Origin: an uncultured Alphaproteobacteria bacterium
GTDB lineage: Bacteria; Pseudomonadota; Alphaproteobacteria; UBA6615
Direction of reading: 5' to 3'
Assembly (NCBI GenBank): GCA_943787745.1
Contig: CALSNJ010000002.1
Coordinates: forward strand, 756,125 to 820,124
Length of the DNA: 64,000 nt
Shown: positions 1-10,121 of the stretch, one piece after another
How positions within the stretch are numbered: position 1 is the stretch's first letter
Layout of the letters: each line of letters starts with the position of its first letter
Made by a program: the position numbers and the translations under genes
The notes under the pieces: generated by a model
Told to the model about the DNA's origin: nothing
Database searches by the model: none
The model's input: the letters and a program-made list of their open reading frames with translations, nothing else

Positions 1-183
1 AACAGCTTTTGCCATCGCGGCAGAGGCCTTGCCGGCACCGATCACAACCACCCGTCCCCGCGCAGGAATGTCCGGTAGAAAATCGGGTACGCAATGCATG
101 GGATTGGCGGCGCGTAACGCACATTCAAACAATTCACGCAAAATACTGCCCGGGGACCCTGCCTCCACATCAACTGCCTGCAT
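1..183 (-). CDS. Glycerate 2-kinase (MOFRL/TtuD family), N-terminal fragment
   Basis: The reverse strand encodes about 61 residues of an N-terminus that runs off the left edge. It has the leader ILRELFECALRAANP and then RVVVIGAGKASAAMAKAV, the nucleotide-binding start typical of TtuD/GckA glycerate kinases, which phosphorylate D-glycerate to 2-phosphoglycerate. The ATG at 183 is used here. In-frame GTG codons at 192 and 198 are alternatives, and a G-rich run (198-202) would serve as ribosome site for the GTG at 192. The gene diverges from amtB. The family call rests only on this short conserved start. Confidence 0.72.
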   Translation of the reverse strand, partial: MQAVDVEAGSPGSILRELFECALRAANPMHCVPDFLPDIPARGRVVVIGAGKASAAMAKAV

Positions 184-296
184 TTCGATCACTGACACCC
201 CCTTGCGAACACTTTTTAGGCAGATATTATCGGCGCCCTAGCCTACCGGCGGCAAAACAAGAAATAAGATCGCACAAAAGCCGTATAGGGGGGACT

Positions 297-310
297 GGCA
301 AAGTTGGGGC
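297..310 (+). promoter_or_regulatory. Weak sigma-54-like element upstream of amtB
   Basis: A GG-N10-GC element lies here with TGGCA in the -24 position but GGGC instead of TTGC at -12. Spacing matches sigma-54 promoters, and nitrogen-controlled amtB operons often use them. The -12 half is poor, so this is only a candidate. It sits about 108 bases before the amtB start. Confidence 0.22.
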
Positions 311-417
311 AGCGCATGCCGATCGCATGTGCACTGTACGATGCTGTTTGCGCCAACCAAGCCCTACCTCCGTCAAACAATAAAAACATATCAACAACCA
401 ATACTAGGAGTTGAATC

Positions 418-2040
<1,623 letters not shown>

Positions 2041-2042
<2 letters not shown>

Positions 2043-2157
2043 CATCCCTCAGGATGCTTCCGTGCGGTTGGCACGCTAGCTGCAACTGGTTTGATGTGAA
2101 GGTCCCCTGCCCGCGCGATTTCGCGCAATGCAGGGGACCGACATCAATGTTGCAGCT
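2041..2157 (+). terminator. Three consecutive inverted repeats after glnK, one about 80 bases long
   Basis: Hairpin 1: AGCATCC (2041-2047) pairs with GGATGCT (2052-2058). Hairpin 2: CGTGC (2061-2065) pairs with GCACG (2071-2075). Hairpin 3 is nested: AGCTGCAAC (2078-2086) with GTTGCAGCT (2149-2157), TTGATGT (2091-2097) with ACATCAA (2141-2147), GGTCCCCTGC (2101-2110) with GCAGGGGACC (2130-2139), and GCGCGA (2113-2118) with TCGCGC (2121-2126). No U-run follows, so it may be a non-canonical terminator, an RNA-stability element or part of a small RNA. Confidence 0.65.
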
Positions 2158-2172
2158 TAATGAGGCGCCGGG

Positions 2173-3180
2173 ATGCTAATTTATTCGCCACCAACCACTC
2201 TTTCAGCCGTCCCCATTATCGACCTGCACGGTGGACCTCATTCCCAAACACAGGATAAGGCAGCCATCGCCACCCAAATCCATGATGCCTGTCGAAATAT
2301 CGGGTTCTTCTACATCGTGAACCATGGGATCAGCCCCAAGCTGATCCAGGACCAGTTCGACTGGACGGCCCGCTTCTTTGCCCTTCCCATGGATGAGAAG
2401 ATGCCGCTGCATATGCGGAACTCACCCACAACGGCTGGCTATGAACCGGTCGCCGAGCAGCGTCTCGACAGTCAGGACCCAACCAGCGAAGCCGCCCCTC
2501 CGGACCTCAAGGAAAGCTACTATTGCGGCATGGAGGTCCCAAAAGACCATGCTTTCGCCAAGCGACGGGTACGTGGAATTGGACACAATCAGTGGCCCGA
2601 GACGCTGCCTGGCTTCAAAACACAAATGGTTGCCTACCATGATGCGCTGCGCACCCTGAGCAATCACCTGCTCGCGCTCGTCGCTCTTTCGCTGGAACTC
2701 GAAGAAAACTGGTTTGCCGAACATCACGACTGGCCCGGTTCCGTCCTGCGGCTCGTACGGTATCCCCCACAACCGGCATCAACCGAATTCAATCAGATTG
2801 GTGCCGGTGCTCACACGGACTGGGGCGGCATCACATTGCTGGCGCAGGACGATATTGGCGGACTTGAAGTTCAGAATGCAGAAGATGACTGGGTGGCCGC
2901 GCCACCAGTCCCCCAATCCTTCGTGGTCAATCTTGGCGACCTGATGTCGCGCTGGACCAATGGTGTTTACAGATCAAACATGCATCGCGTGTTGAACTCG
3001 AGCCGCAATCAGGACCGTTACTCGATCCCGTTTTTTCATTCTCCACGCTTTGATGCGGTCATCAAACCCGTGCCGACATGTGTCCATGACGAGCAGCCGC
3101 CACAGTTTGATCCCTGCACCACATCTGAACACATGGACGAGATGTTTCGGCTTTCATACGGTTACGCAGCAACATCCTGA
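2173..3180 (+). CDS. 2-oxoglutarate/Fe(II)-dependent oxygenase (isopenicillin N synthase-like)
   Basis: A 335-residue soluble dioxygenase. The N-terminal DIOX_N region contains VPIIDL and GFFYIVNHGI. The jelly-roll domain holds the iron triad H214-x-D216 (GAHTDWG) and H271 (NMHRVLN), plus the 2-oxoglutarate-binding R282-x-S284 (RYSIPFF). It should couple 2-oxoglutarate decarboxylation to substrate oxidation. Plant-type and bacterial members act on very varied small molecules, so the substrate is open. It stands alone on the plus strand, tail-to-tail with the dehydrogenase at 3203-4099. Confidence 0.88.
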   Translation: MLIYSPPTTLSAVPIIDLHGGPHSQTQDKAAIATQIHDACRNIGFFYIVNHGISPKLIQDQFDWTARFFALPMDEKMPLHMRNSPTTAGYEPVAEQRLDSQDPTSEAAPPDLKESYYCGMEVPKDHAFAKRRVRGIGHNQWPETLPGFKTQMVAYHDALRTLSNHLLALVALSLELEENWFAEHHDWPGSVLRLVRYPPQPASTEFNQIGAGAHTDWGGITLLAQDDIGGLEVQNAEDDWVAAPPVPQSFVVNLGDLMSRWTNGVYRSNMHRVLNSSRNQDRYSIPFFHSPRFDAVIKPVPTCVHDEQPPQFDPCTTSEHMDEMFRLSYGYAATS

Positions 3181-3202
3181 GACGCTGCAAAAACCCGGGG
3201 GC

Positions 3203-4099
3203 TCAAACTTCGCCGAGCCCGGCTTTGCTCTCAAGCATCTTGATGGCGGCGGTCAGGTTTTCAGCGCCGTAGCCTGCAGCAATCGTCTCTTCAAACATCG
3301 CCAGCATTGCGTCTCCAATCGCCATCGGGACACCCGTTGCTTTTCCTGCGTCGCAGATCAAACGGGAATCCTTGACCATCTGCTCGGTTGTGAAAAGCGC
3401 CGTGAAGTCGCGCGCCTTAAGCGGGGCCAGATTGTACTGAATATACGGAGATGCAGCAGCACTGACACCAATGACATCGAGCATCTGTCCCCACTCGAGT
3501 CCGCCCTTTCGCCCAAGAGTCAGTGCCTCGGCAAGAACCGCCCCTGTCGTTCCCACCAACAGGTTGACCACCAGCTTCAGGTATCGCGCCTGGTCACTGT
3601 TACCGAGATAGAAACTCTGGGCACCCATGGCGTCAAACAACGGCACACACAGCTCGTAGGCTCCGTGCGGGCCCGATGCCATGATCGTAAGATTTCCGGC
3701 TTCGGCAAGAGCTGTACTGCCTGATACCGGCGCCCGCAGATAAGCGATATCGGAAGCCTGCGCCGCGGCTTCAACTTCGGCAGATACTTCGGGAGACACA
3801 GTGCTCATATCCAAAAAGACGCTGCCCGCCTTCATCACTTCGAAAACGCCCTCGTCGCCGATTGTGATCGCGCGAAAGACAGCATCATTGGGGATCATCG
3901 AGACCACAACGTCTGACGCATCGGCAAGTGCACGATTTGATTCTCCCGCCTGCGCGCCGACAGCAACCACATCTGCAACATTCTCCGCCACAGGATCGAA
4001 GACGGTTACAGCGCCGCCAGCTGCAACCACATTCCGACTCATCGGCCCGCCCATTTTTCCGGCGCCAATCCAACCGATATTCAGTGTATCCAAACTCAT
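3203..4099 (-). CDS. NAD(P)-dependent 3-hydroxyisobutyrate dehydrogenase-family protein
   Basis: A 298-residue beta-hydroxyacid dehydrogenase. The Rossmann motif GWIGAGKMGGPM is at 9-20, the substrate-binding APVSGS at 123-128, and the catalytic lysine K175 lies in YLKLVVNL with N179. The start is fixed by a strong GAGGAGG ribosome site. It is the second gene after the intradiol dioxygenase, separated by 71 bases holding a strong hairpin. It may reduce or oxidise a 2- or 3-hydroxyacid arising from the same pathway. Glyoxylate/succinic-semialdehyde reductase or tartronate-semialdehyde reductase are alternatives. Confidence 0.87.
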   Translation of the reverse strand: MSLDTLNIGWIGAGKMGGPMSRNVVAAGGAVTVFDPVAENVADVVAVGAQAGESNRALADASDVVVSMIPNDAVFRAITIGDEGVFEVMKAGSVFLDMSTVSPEVSAEVEAAAQASDIAYLRAPVSGSTALAEAGNLTIMASGPHGAYELCVPLFDAMGAQSFYLGNSDQARYLKLVVNLLVGTTGAVLAEALTLGRKGGLEWGQMLDVIGVSAAASPYIQYNLAPLKARDFTALFTTEQMVKDSRLICDAGKATGVPMAIGDAMLAMFEETIAAGYGAENLTAAIKMLESKAGLGEV

Positions 4100-4122
4100 G
4101 GTTTTCCCTCCTCAAACGCAAA

Positions 4123-4150
4123 CCGGCGCCGCCTTGTCAGGCAGCGCCGG
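4123..4150 (-). terminator. Strong hairpin between the dioxygenase and dehydrogenase genes
   Basis: CCGGCGC (4123-4129) pairs with GCGCCGG (4144-4150). GCC (4131-4133) pairs with GGC (4140-4142) around a six-base loop. It lies right after the dioxygenase stop on the minus strand and just before the ribosome site of the next gene. Partial termination or 3'-end protection of the dioxygenase mRNA are both possible. Confidence 0.55.
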
Positions 4151-4170
4151 ATACGCAAGCTGGTTTTGAT

Positions 4171-5100
4171 CTAGGACGAGCTCATGCTCGCACGCTCGCT
4201 GTAGGCTGCTTCCGCATCCTTCACGCTGGCATCATCCTTCATGACAAAGTCAAAAAGACCCTCATAGAACGCACCCTTAAAACCGTATTCCTCAGATCGT
4301 ACAGGGTCTTCCACCTTGTTGTATGGAATAACCAGAGATTCCTTCACACCGAATACGGCATCTGAATCGAGATACTTGCTGTCACTGTTAAACATCTCTG
4401 TCTGGATGGTTTGAAAACCATCCTTGTAGATGAGGTAGTGCAGATGCGCCGGACGCCAGGAATGGCGTCCCGTGCCGTTCAGGATCAGACCAACCGGACC
4501 GTCTGTCGGGACCGGATAATCTACGGGCTTACGAGACCGGAACCAGTAGCGTCCATCTGCGCCGGTCTTGAACTTGCCGCGATAGGCATAGTCTTCATAA
4601 TCCTTCGGCTGACCAACCTGGGCTTCGTAGAACATATTCGGAGATGTCTGCCAGAGATCAAGGATCGCGCCCTCGATTGGGTTTCCTTCATTGTCGATGA
4701 CACGGCCTGCCAAATAGGCCGGCTCACCTTCGTCATCATCCAGGGAAATATCAAAGCCCATCTCACGAGCCGGCGCGCCTTCGCGGTAGAACGGTCCAAG
4801 GAGACTGGATTCCGTCGCACCGGTGCGCACGCGGTCGCCGAGGATTTCGACCAGAGCGGTCATGCCCAGAACGTCACCGAGCAAAACACCCTCTTCGCGC
4901 TTGTCGTCCGAAATATGACCGACGTTCTGGATGAAACGAGCAGCATAGAGCAGCTCGTCAGGTGTCAGATTCACTTCGCGGATAAAGTCATGCGAATGAC
5001 GCACCAACGCATCCATGATTTGCTTCAGGCGCGGATTGGTATCGTCTGCAACTGTGTTGAGGACCGCATCGGTCACATTGGCTTCTGTTAAATCTCGCAT
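4171..5100 (-). CDS. Intradiol ring-cleavage dioxygenase (catechol/hydroxyquinol 1,2-dioxygenase type)
   Basis: A 309-residue non-heme Fe(III) dioxygenase. An N-terminal dimerisation domain (about 1-100) is followed by the catalytic domain. Predicted iron ligands are Y158 (NMFYEA), Y185 (DGRYWFRS), H219 and H221 (RPAHLHY). The motif PVDYPVPTDGPVG at 192-204 favours the catechol/hydroxyquinol branch over protocatechuate dioxygenase. It would open an aromatic 1,2-diol to a cis,cis-muconate or maleylacetate. No muconate cycloisomerase or maleylacetate reductase lies nearby. A PcaR-like IclR regulator diverges from it across 225 bases. Confidence 0.9.
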   Translation of the reverse strand: MRDLTEANVTDAVLNTVADDTNPRLKQIMDALVRHSHDFIREVNLTPDELLYAARFIQNVGHISDDKREEGVLLGDVLGMTALVEILGDRVRTGATESSLLGPFYREGAPAREMGFDISLDDDEGEPAYLAGRVIDNEGNPIEGAILDLWQTSPNMFYEAQVGQPKDYEDYAYRGKFKTGADGRYWFRSRKPVDYPVPTDGPVGLILNGTGRHSWRPAHLHYLIYKDGFQTIQTEMFNSDSKYLDSDAVFGVKESLVIPYNKVEDPVRSEEYGFKGAFYEGLFDFVMKDDASVKDAEAAYSERASMSSS

Positions 5101-5228
5101 CTTCTCTCCTCGTGATCCGCTTTGTCCCGAAACGTCGGATTGCGGCCCTATTCAATACTTCAAGAATGCGCTCAAAAGCTTAGCTTTCGCAACCGCACCC
5201 GTGGTTTCGGTTCGGCGGGGGAAACGTC

Positions 5229-5242
5229 CGATATTCATATCG
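5229..5242. promoter_or_regulatory. Palindrome in the dioxygenase/IclR intergenic region
   Basis: CGATAT-TC-ATATCG, six-base arms with a two-base spacer. It lies between the divergent dioxygenase and IclR genes, so it may bind the regulator. Confidence 0.35.
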
Positions 5243-5269
5243 ACAATCTATCCGCAGTCTGATAAGTAC

Positions 5270-5295
5270 GTAATACGAACAATAGTTCGATATAC
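5270..5295. promoter_or_regulatory. Candidate IclR-family operator
   Basis: An extended inverted repeat: GTA-N3-CGAAC-AATA-GTTCG-N3-TAC. It ends about 30 bases before the IclR start, a position suited to autorepression and control of the divergent dioxygenase operon. Assignment is by position and symmetry only. Confidence 0.48.
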
Positions 5296-5325
5296 GCACT
5301 TTATAAGCAACCTCAAGCTGGGTCA

Positions 5326-6096
5326 ATGACCGAACGCGCCACAAACTCCGAATATGTCCAATCACTCGAGCGTGGATTGGCCGTCATCAAAGCCTTTGGT
5401 CCCGGCCATGCAGAGATGACAATTAGTGAAGTTGCCTCCGCAACAGGAACGACCCGCGCCACGGCACGTCGATTCCTGCTGACACTTGAGCAGCTTGGGC
5501 ATGTCCGCAGCGAAGGTCGGAAATTCTCGCTCACGCCCCATGTTCTGGGACTGGGATACGCCTATCTCTCCTCCCTCAACTGGTGGAAAATCGCGCAGAA
5601 TGCGATGGAAGATGTTGTGCAGGAGTTACAGGAATCCTGTTCGGCTTCTGTTCTTGACGGAAAGGATGTGATCTATGTTGCGCGCGTATCGGCTACCCGC
5701 ATCATGTCGATCAATCTGAGCATCGGGACGCGCCTGCCTGCCCATGTGACATCGCTTGGACGCGTACTGCTGTCACATCAGCCACCCGATGTACTGGACA
5801 AATACCTCGCAGAAATCGAGCCGCACAAATTTACCGAGCGGACAAAGACAGAGCCTGACGACCTGCGTGAAGCGATAGAGACGGCGCGCATGAAAGGGTA
5901 CGCCCTTGTCGATCAGGAGCTCGAGACCGGCCTGCGTTCACTCGCAGTTCCGATTTATGATCGTAACGGTCGTATTCTGGCAGCCCTGAATATCGGAACC
6001 CATGCGGCACGAACACGTCTCGATGAAATGACAGGTCGGTTCCTACCCGTTCTGCATGACGCATCCCGAAAAATCACAGCGCAGATGCCAAGCTAG
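5326..6096 (+). CDS. IclR-family transcriptional regulator (PcaR/PobR-like)
   Basis: A 256-residue regulator. The winged helix-turn-helix spans about 10-70 (YVQSLERGLAVIKAF, then ISEVASATGTTRATARRFLLTL), and the C-terminal effector domain spans about 85-250 with the LPAHVTSLGRVLL segment. The N-terminal sequence is of the PcaR/PobR kind that senses aromatic-acid pathway intermediates. It diverges from the intradiol dioxygenase, so control of that gene is the simplest reading. The ribosome site is weak. A bidirectional terminator follows. Confidence 0.9.
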   Translation: MTERATNSEYVQSLERGLAVIKAFGPGHAEMTISEVASATGTTRATARRFLLTLEQLGHVRSEGRKFSLTPHVLGLGYAYLSSLNWWKIAQNAMEDVVQELQESCSASVLDGKDVIYVARVSATRIMSINLSIGTRLPAHVTSLGRVLLSHQPPDVLDKYLAEIEPHKFTERTKTEPDDLREAIETARMKGYALVDQELETGLRSLAVPIYDRNGRILAALNIGTHAARTRLDEMTGRFLPVLHDASRKITAQMPS

Positions 6097-6106
6097 GCAC
6101 ATACAA

Positions 6107-6134
6107 AAACGGCGGCACCGAAGCACCGCCGTTT
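6107..6134. terminator. Bidirectional intrinsic terminator
   Basis: AAACGGCGG (6107-6115) pairs with CCGCCGTTT (6126-6134), with A- and T-tracts on both flanks. It sits between the convergent IclR and nitroreductase genes and can stop both transcripts. Confidence 0.8.
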
Positions 6135-6156
6135 AAAACGTGTTGATTGTGCGAAA

Positions 6157-6810
6157 TCAGATGATGTCGCAAACCTCGTCGAAACCGTAACGGAAGAGAC
6201 GCGGCCCCTTGATCCCGTCAAGATGACCATAGCCGATGCTGCACAGGAAATTGGCCTGTACGGGTGAGTCTTTGAAGAACTCCTCATTGACCTTCGCAAC
6301 GTCAAAACCGCCCATGGCGCCGGAATCCAACCCTACAGCTCGGACAGCCAGGATAAAGTAGGCCCCCTGCAAAGTTGCCTGCTGGAACGAGAAATGCTGA
6401 GCGACATCCGAGTTTTCCTTGTGACGTTCAGCCATCTCCGGACGGATCGGATAGAACTTCGGAAAATCCTTCCAGAAGGTATTGTCATAGCCAAGGATCG
6501 CCACAACCGGAGCCTTCATCGTCTTTTCGACGTTCGGACCGTTCAGCGCGGGCTTGAGGCGCTCCTTGGCCTCGTCCGAACGCAAAAACGTAATACGCAT
6601 CGGCTGTGTGTTTGCACTGGTCGGTGCGAACTTCACCAGATCGTAGATCTCGCGCAGTTGGGCATCGGACACGTCCTTGTCTTCCCACCAGTTGTGGTTG
6701 CGGGCTTCGCGAAACAGCAGATCGCGTGAATTGTCATCAAGACTGCTGATCCGGCTGCGGTAATCTTCAATTCGCGCGCGTGCCGCTGCGAGAGCTTCTT
6801 CTTCTGACAT
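6157..6810 (-). CDS. RutE-like nitroreductase-family NAD(P)H oxidoreductase
   Basis: A 217-residue FMN protein. LFREARNHNWWEDKDVSD followed by KFAPTSANTQPMR (60-72) and KERLKPAL closely follow RutE, the probable malonic-semialdehyde reductase of the Rut pyrimidine pathway, within the nitroreductase fold. No other rut genes are in the window, so a more general quinone, nitro or aldehyde reductase role is possible. The start is supported by a GGAGA ribosome site. It diverges from the CoA transferase gene. Confidence 0.82.
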   Translation of the reverse strand: MSEEEALAAARARIEDYRSRISSLDDNSRDLLFREARNHNWWEDKDVSDAQLREIYDLVKFAPTSANTQPMRITFLRSDEAKERLKPALNGPNVEKTMKAPVVAILGYDNTFWKDFPKFYPIRPEMAERHKENSDVAQHFSFQQATLQGAYFILAVRAVGLDSGAMGGFDVAKVNEEFFKDSPVQANFLCSIGYGHLDGIKGPRLFRYGFDEVCDII

Positions 6811-7037
6811 GATATCTCCGTATCTAGTGGCCCGTATTCCGCATTCGAACGACAGGCAATGTATTGGTCGCGCTTTAAATGTGCGCCAGCCTGCGAAAAG
6901 TCAATTCGCATCGACGCCATGGTTCGCAGGACGAACGCGCCCGCGTCGATATTGAGCCCGCGCATCGAATGCACTATTCAACGTCGTCAGAAAACGTCAC
7001 CCCCGATGCAACCATGTCGGATCACGGAGAAATCAAC

Positions 7038-8267
7038 ATGTCCGAAGCCAAAGGTGCCCTGTCCGGCATAACCGTTCTCGATCTCACGCGCGTCCTTGCC
7101 GGGCCCTACTGCACACAGATGCTCGGTGACCTGGGCGCGGACGTCATCAAGATCGAGCGCCCGGGTGCAGGAGATGACACCAGAAAATTCGCGCCGCCGT
7201 TCATGTCCGGTCCGGACGGGACTGACACCAGCGAAAGCGCCTACTTCATGAGCGCAAATCGCAACAAGCGTTCGGTTGAGATTGATCTCAGCAGCGAGAC
7301 CGGTCAGGCAATCGTCCGCGAGATTGCGCTGAAGGCTGATGTTCTTGTTGAAAACTTCAAGACGGGAAACCTGGCGCGCTACGGTCTTGGATATGACGAT
7401 CTCAAAGAAGCAAATCCCAAACTTGTCTATTGCTCGATCACCGGTTTTGGACAGACCGGCCCCTATTCATCACGACCGGGTTATGACTTCCTGATTCAGG
7501 GTATGGGCGGGATCATGTCGCTGACCGGTGAAGCCGACGGTGAACCCCAGAAAGTTGGCGTACCCATTGCCGATATAATGTCGGGCATGTTTGCCGCCGT
7601 CGCCGTGAACGGTGCCCTGCGTCACGCTGCGGTGACCGGCGAAGGTCAGTACATCGATATTGGGATGCTTGATACACAGGTCGCATGGCTGGTGAATCAG
7701 GGCATGAACTTCATTCACTCGGGCGAAGCCGAGCGTCTGGGCAATGCCCATCCGAATATTGTTCCCTATCAGGTGTTTGAGACTTCCGACGGCCATATCG
7801 TTGTTGCCGTGGGCAACGACAACCAGTTCAAGGTCTTTGCTGGCATCATTGGCGAGCCCGACCTGCCCGAAAACCCGATCTTTGCAACGAACGCCGCGCG
7901 GGTGGGCAACCGCACCGAAGTGGTCGCGCATCTACAGGCCATCATGAAGCAGAAATCCTCAGCCCACTGGTTGACAGAACTCGAAGCCAACAAGATTGGC
8001 TGCGGCCCGATCAATACACTCGATCAGGTATTCGATGACCCTCATGTGAAGGCTCGTGAAATGGTGGTGAATGTCCCCCATCCCCTCGCCGGTCCTGACG
8101 GTGCTGCGCTGATTGCCAGTCCGTTGAAGCTCTCGGGAACGCCCGTTGCGTATCGCCACCACCCGCCACTGCTCGGCCAGCACACCGATGAAGTGCTGGC
8201 AGAAGTGCTGGGCTATGACGAGGCCAAGATCATTGACCTGCGTAAGTCCGGGGCTATCGGATCGTAA
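7038..8267 (+). CDS. CaiB/BaiF class III CoA transferase
   Basis: A 409-residue family III CoA transferase (formyl-CoA transferase-like). The CoA-binding start GITVLDLTRVLAGPYC is at 10-25. The catalytic aspartate is D150 in RPGYDFLIQGMGG, after the family segment ITGFGQTGPYS. The ATG at 7038 is chosen for its GGAGA ribosome site and because earlier codons precede the conserved fold. It would move CoA from one acyl-CoA to an organic acid. The acceptor is unknown. It is tail-to-tail with an IclR gene only six bases away. Confidence 0.92.
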   Translation: MSEAKGALSGITVLDLTRVLAGPYCTQMLGDLGADVIKIERPGAGDDTRKFAPPFMSGPDGTDTSESAYFMSANRNKRSVEIDLSSETGQAIVREIALKADVLVENFKTGNLARYGLGYDDLKEANPKLVYCSITGFGQTGPYSSRPGYDFLIQGMGGIMSLTGEADGEPQKVGVPIADIMSGMFAAVAVNGALRHAAVTGEGQYIDIGMLDTQVAWLVNQGMNFIHSGEAERLGNAHPNIVPYQVFETSDGHIVVAVGNDNQFKVFAGIIGEPDLPENPIFATNAARVGNRTEVVAHLQAIMKQKSSAHWLTELEANKIGCGPINTLDQVFDDPHVKAREMVVNVPHPLAGPDGAALIASPLKLSGTPVAYRHHPPLLGQHTDEVLAEVLGYDEAKIIDLRKSGAIGS

Positions 8268-8273
8268 TTCTTC

Positions 8274-9044
8274 TTAATCACCCGCCAGCGGCGTTGTGAC
8301 CTGAATGGCAATCTCACGCGCCACTTCCTGAATACGCGCACCAATGCGAGGGATACGTGCATCTTCAAGGCGCGCCCTCGGACCGGTCACGGAAATCGCG
8401 AACATCGCACGTCCATGAGGGTTTATGAGCGGCGCCGCGACCGAACGGATACCGGGTGAGCGTTCTTCATTGTTGACCGCATAGCCGGTCTTCCGAATTT
8501 CTGCGAGCTCACGCATCAAACCCGGCAGGTCGGTAATTGTTGTGCCTGTATAGGCATTCAGACGCGTTGCCTTGTAATTGGCCTGAACATCTTCAGGCGG
8601 GCGTATGGACAGAAGCGCCTTTCCCAGGCTGGTCGCGTGGGCGTCAAAGTATCCGCCAATCTGCACATCCGAACGATGGGCGCGATCTGTGGTGACACGG
8701 TCAACGACAACGGCCTGGATACCTTCAAGAAACGCCAGATTGACGGTTTCATCAACCTCGTGCGCCAGCTTCACCAAATACGAATGTGCGTGATGGCTCA
8801 CACGGGCAACCACACTGGCCGGATGCCCGAAGACATGCATGGCGTAGCCAATCCAGTACCGACGATCTGAAGCCTTGTAGGCATAGCCAAGACCGCACAA
8901 TACCTCGAGCAACCGGTGGGCGGTCGCCCGGTGAAGTCCCGTCGCACGGGCCACTTCCGAAACAGCGCGCCCAGACGGACTGGAGTCCAGATATTCAAGA
9001 ATCTGGAACCCGCGCTCAAGCGATTGGTTTTTGTATTCTGCCAT
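8274..9044 (-). CDS. IclR-family transcriptional regulator
   Basis: A 256-residue IclR protein. The winged HTH (NQSLERGFQILEYL, VSEVARATGLHRATAHRLLEVL) covers about 5-65, and the effector domain includes GGYFDAHATSLGKALLS and ends near 250. It is the last gene of the minus-strand run 12807-8274 and lies 30 bases after a Gfo/Idh/MocA gene. It may therefore regulate that dehydrogenase/GMC operon, or the convergent CoA transferase. The effector is unknown. Confidence 0.9.
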   Translation of the reverse strand: MAEYKNQSLERGFQILEYLDSSPSGRAVSEVARATGLHRATAHRLLEVLCGLGYAYKASDRRYWIGYAMHVFGHPASVVARVSHHAHSYLVKLAHEVDETVNLAFLEGIQAVVVDRVTTDRAHRSDVQIGGYFDAHATSLGKALLSIRPPEDVQANYKATRLNAYTGTTITDLPGLMRELAEIRKTGYAVNNEERSPGIRSVAAPLINPHGRAMFAISVTGPRARLEDARIPRIGARIQEVAREIAIQVTTPLAGD

Positions 9045-9074
9045 GAAATCTCTCTTAGTGAGACAAACCAGACA

Positions 9075-10121
9075 TTAAGAGAAATCGGCACGGGTTGGCA
9101 ACTCAACGACCTGGCCGGTTTCAGCCGAAAGATCGGCAGCCATTGTGACATCCATGACCAGTCGAGCCTCACGCGCTGTTACCAACGCCTGACGCCCATG
9201 CGCTATGGCTTCGACAAAGTGGATGGTCTCATCCACCATCGCCCCCGCAAACACGTGATCCACGGGTTCTCCAGGCATTGAAGACAACGGATAACGAATA
9301 CCCTCGGCGACCGTGTTCAAGGTGATGTCCCGATGGGTGTCATCGACCGTGAGTGCCCCCTCGGTCCCGATCACCTCAATCCAGCTTTGCGAATATTGCG
9401 GGTAACCCAGCGGTAAGACCCAACCCGATCCAGCACTGATTGTCGTACCGTCATCCATTGTCACCATGATCCATTGGTGATCCGGCGTGTCGCTGACCTG
9501 ACTGAAGAGCTTCCCAGACTGCTGGGAATACACGCGTACCGGCAATCGTGGCTGCAGGCACCAGAGCAGAAAATCTATTGAGTGTGTGCCTCCCATTGCG
9601 GCCGGAGACATCCTGGACCGGCCTTTGATTTTCGCGCCAATCTCACGGGTGATGTTGCGACTGACGAGGCACGTCACGGGATCACCAATCTGTCCTCGTT
9701 TTATGGCCGCGTTCACAAAGGCATATTTGGGATCGAAACGCCGGGTGTATCCGACAGACAATTGCACGCCGTGCGCATCTGCCAGAGCAATGGCCTCATC
9801 CGTTTCTTCGGGACCCGGCGCAATCGGTTTCTCGACCAAAACATGCTTTCCCGCTTTTAGCGCAGCACGAACAATCGGGAACCGCGCGGATTCAGGTGTC
9901 GAAGCTATGATGATGGCATCGAGTGAATCGGTGGCAACCAACTGACGCCAATCGTCCGTTACCAGAGCAGCGCCTGTCTCGGTCTCTATTTCGGCGGCCC
10001 GCATCGGGTTGGTTTCCGCGATATGCAACTCACCCACCAGAGCGGTTTGGGCGCAGGCATTCGCGCGAATTCCGCCGACCCAACCAGCGCCGATCACACC
10101 CACACCGATCTGTCTGCTCAT
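9075..10121 (-). CDS. Gfo/Idh/MocA-family NAD(P)-dependent oxidoreductase
   Basis: A 348-residue two-domain oxidoreductase. The N-terminal Rossmann start is [14 protein letters not shown]. The EKPIA motif in [14 protein letters not shown] supplies the family lysine. The C-terminal alpha/beta sheet domain begins with [10 protein letters not shown] and has [12 protein letters not shown]. Such enzymes oxidise or reduce sugars and cyclitols such as myo-inositol. Its start overlaps the GMC oxidoreductase stop by four bases, so the two are co-translated. A similar paralogue lies on the other side of the GMC gene. Confidence 0.9.
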   Translation of the reverse strand: MSRQIGVGVIGAGWVGGIRANACAQTALVGELHIAETNPMRAAEIETETGAALVTDDWRQLVATDSLDAIIIASTPESARFPIVRAALKAGKHVLVEKPIAPGPEETDEAIALADAHGVQLSVGYTRRFDPKYAFVNAAIKRGQIGDPVTCLVSRNITREIGAKIKGRSRMSPAAMGGTHSIDFLLWCLQPRLPVRVYSQQSGKLFSQVSDTPDHQWIMVTMDDGTTISAGSGWVLPLGYPQYSQSWIEVIGTEGALTVDDTHRDITLNTVAEGIRYPLSSMPGEPVDHVFAGAMVDETIHFVEAIAHGRQALVTAREARLVMDVTMAADLSAETGQVVELPTRADFS

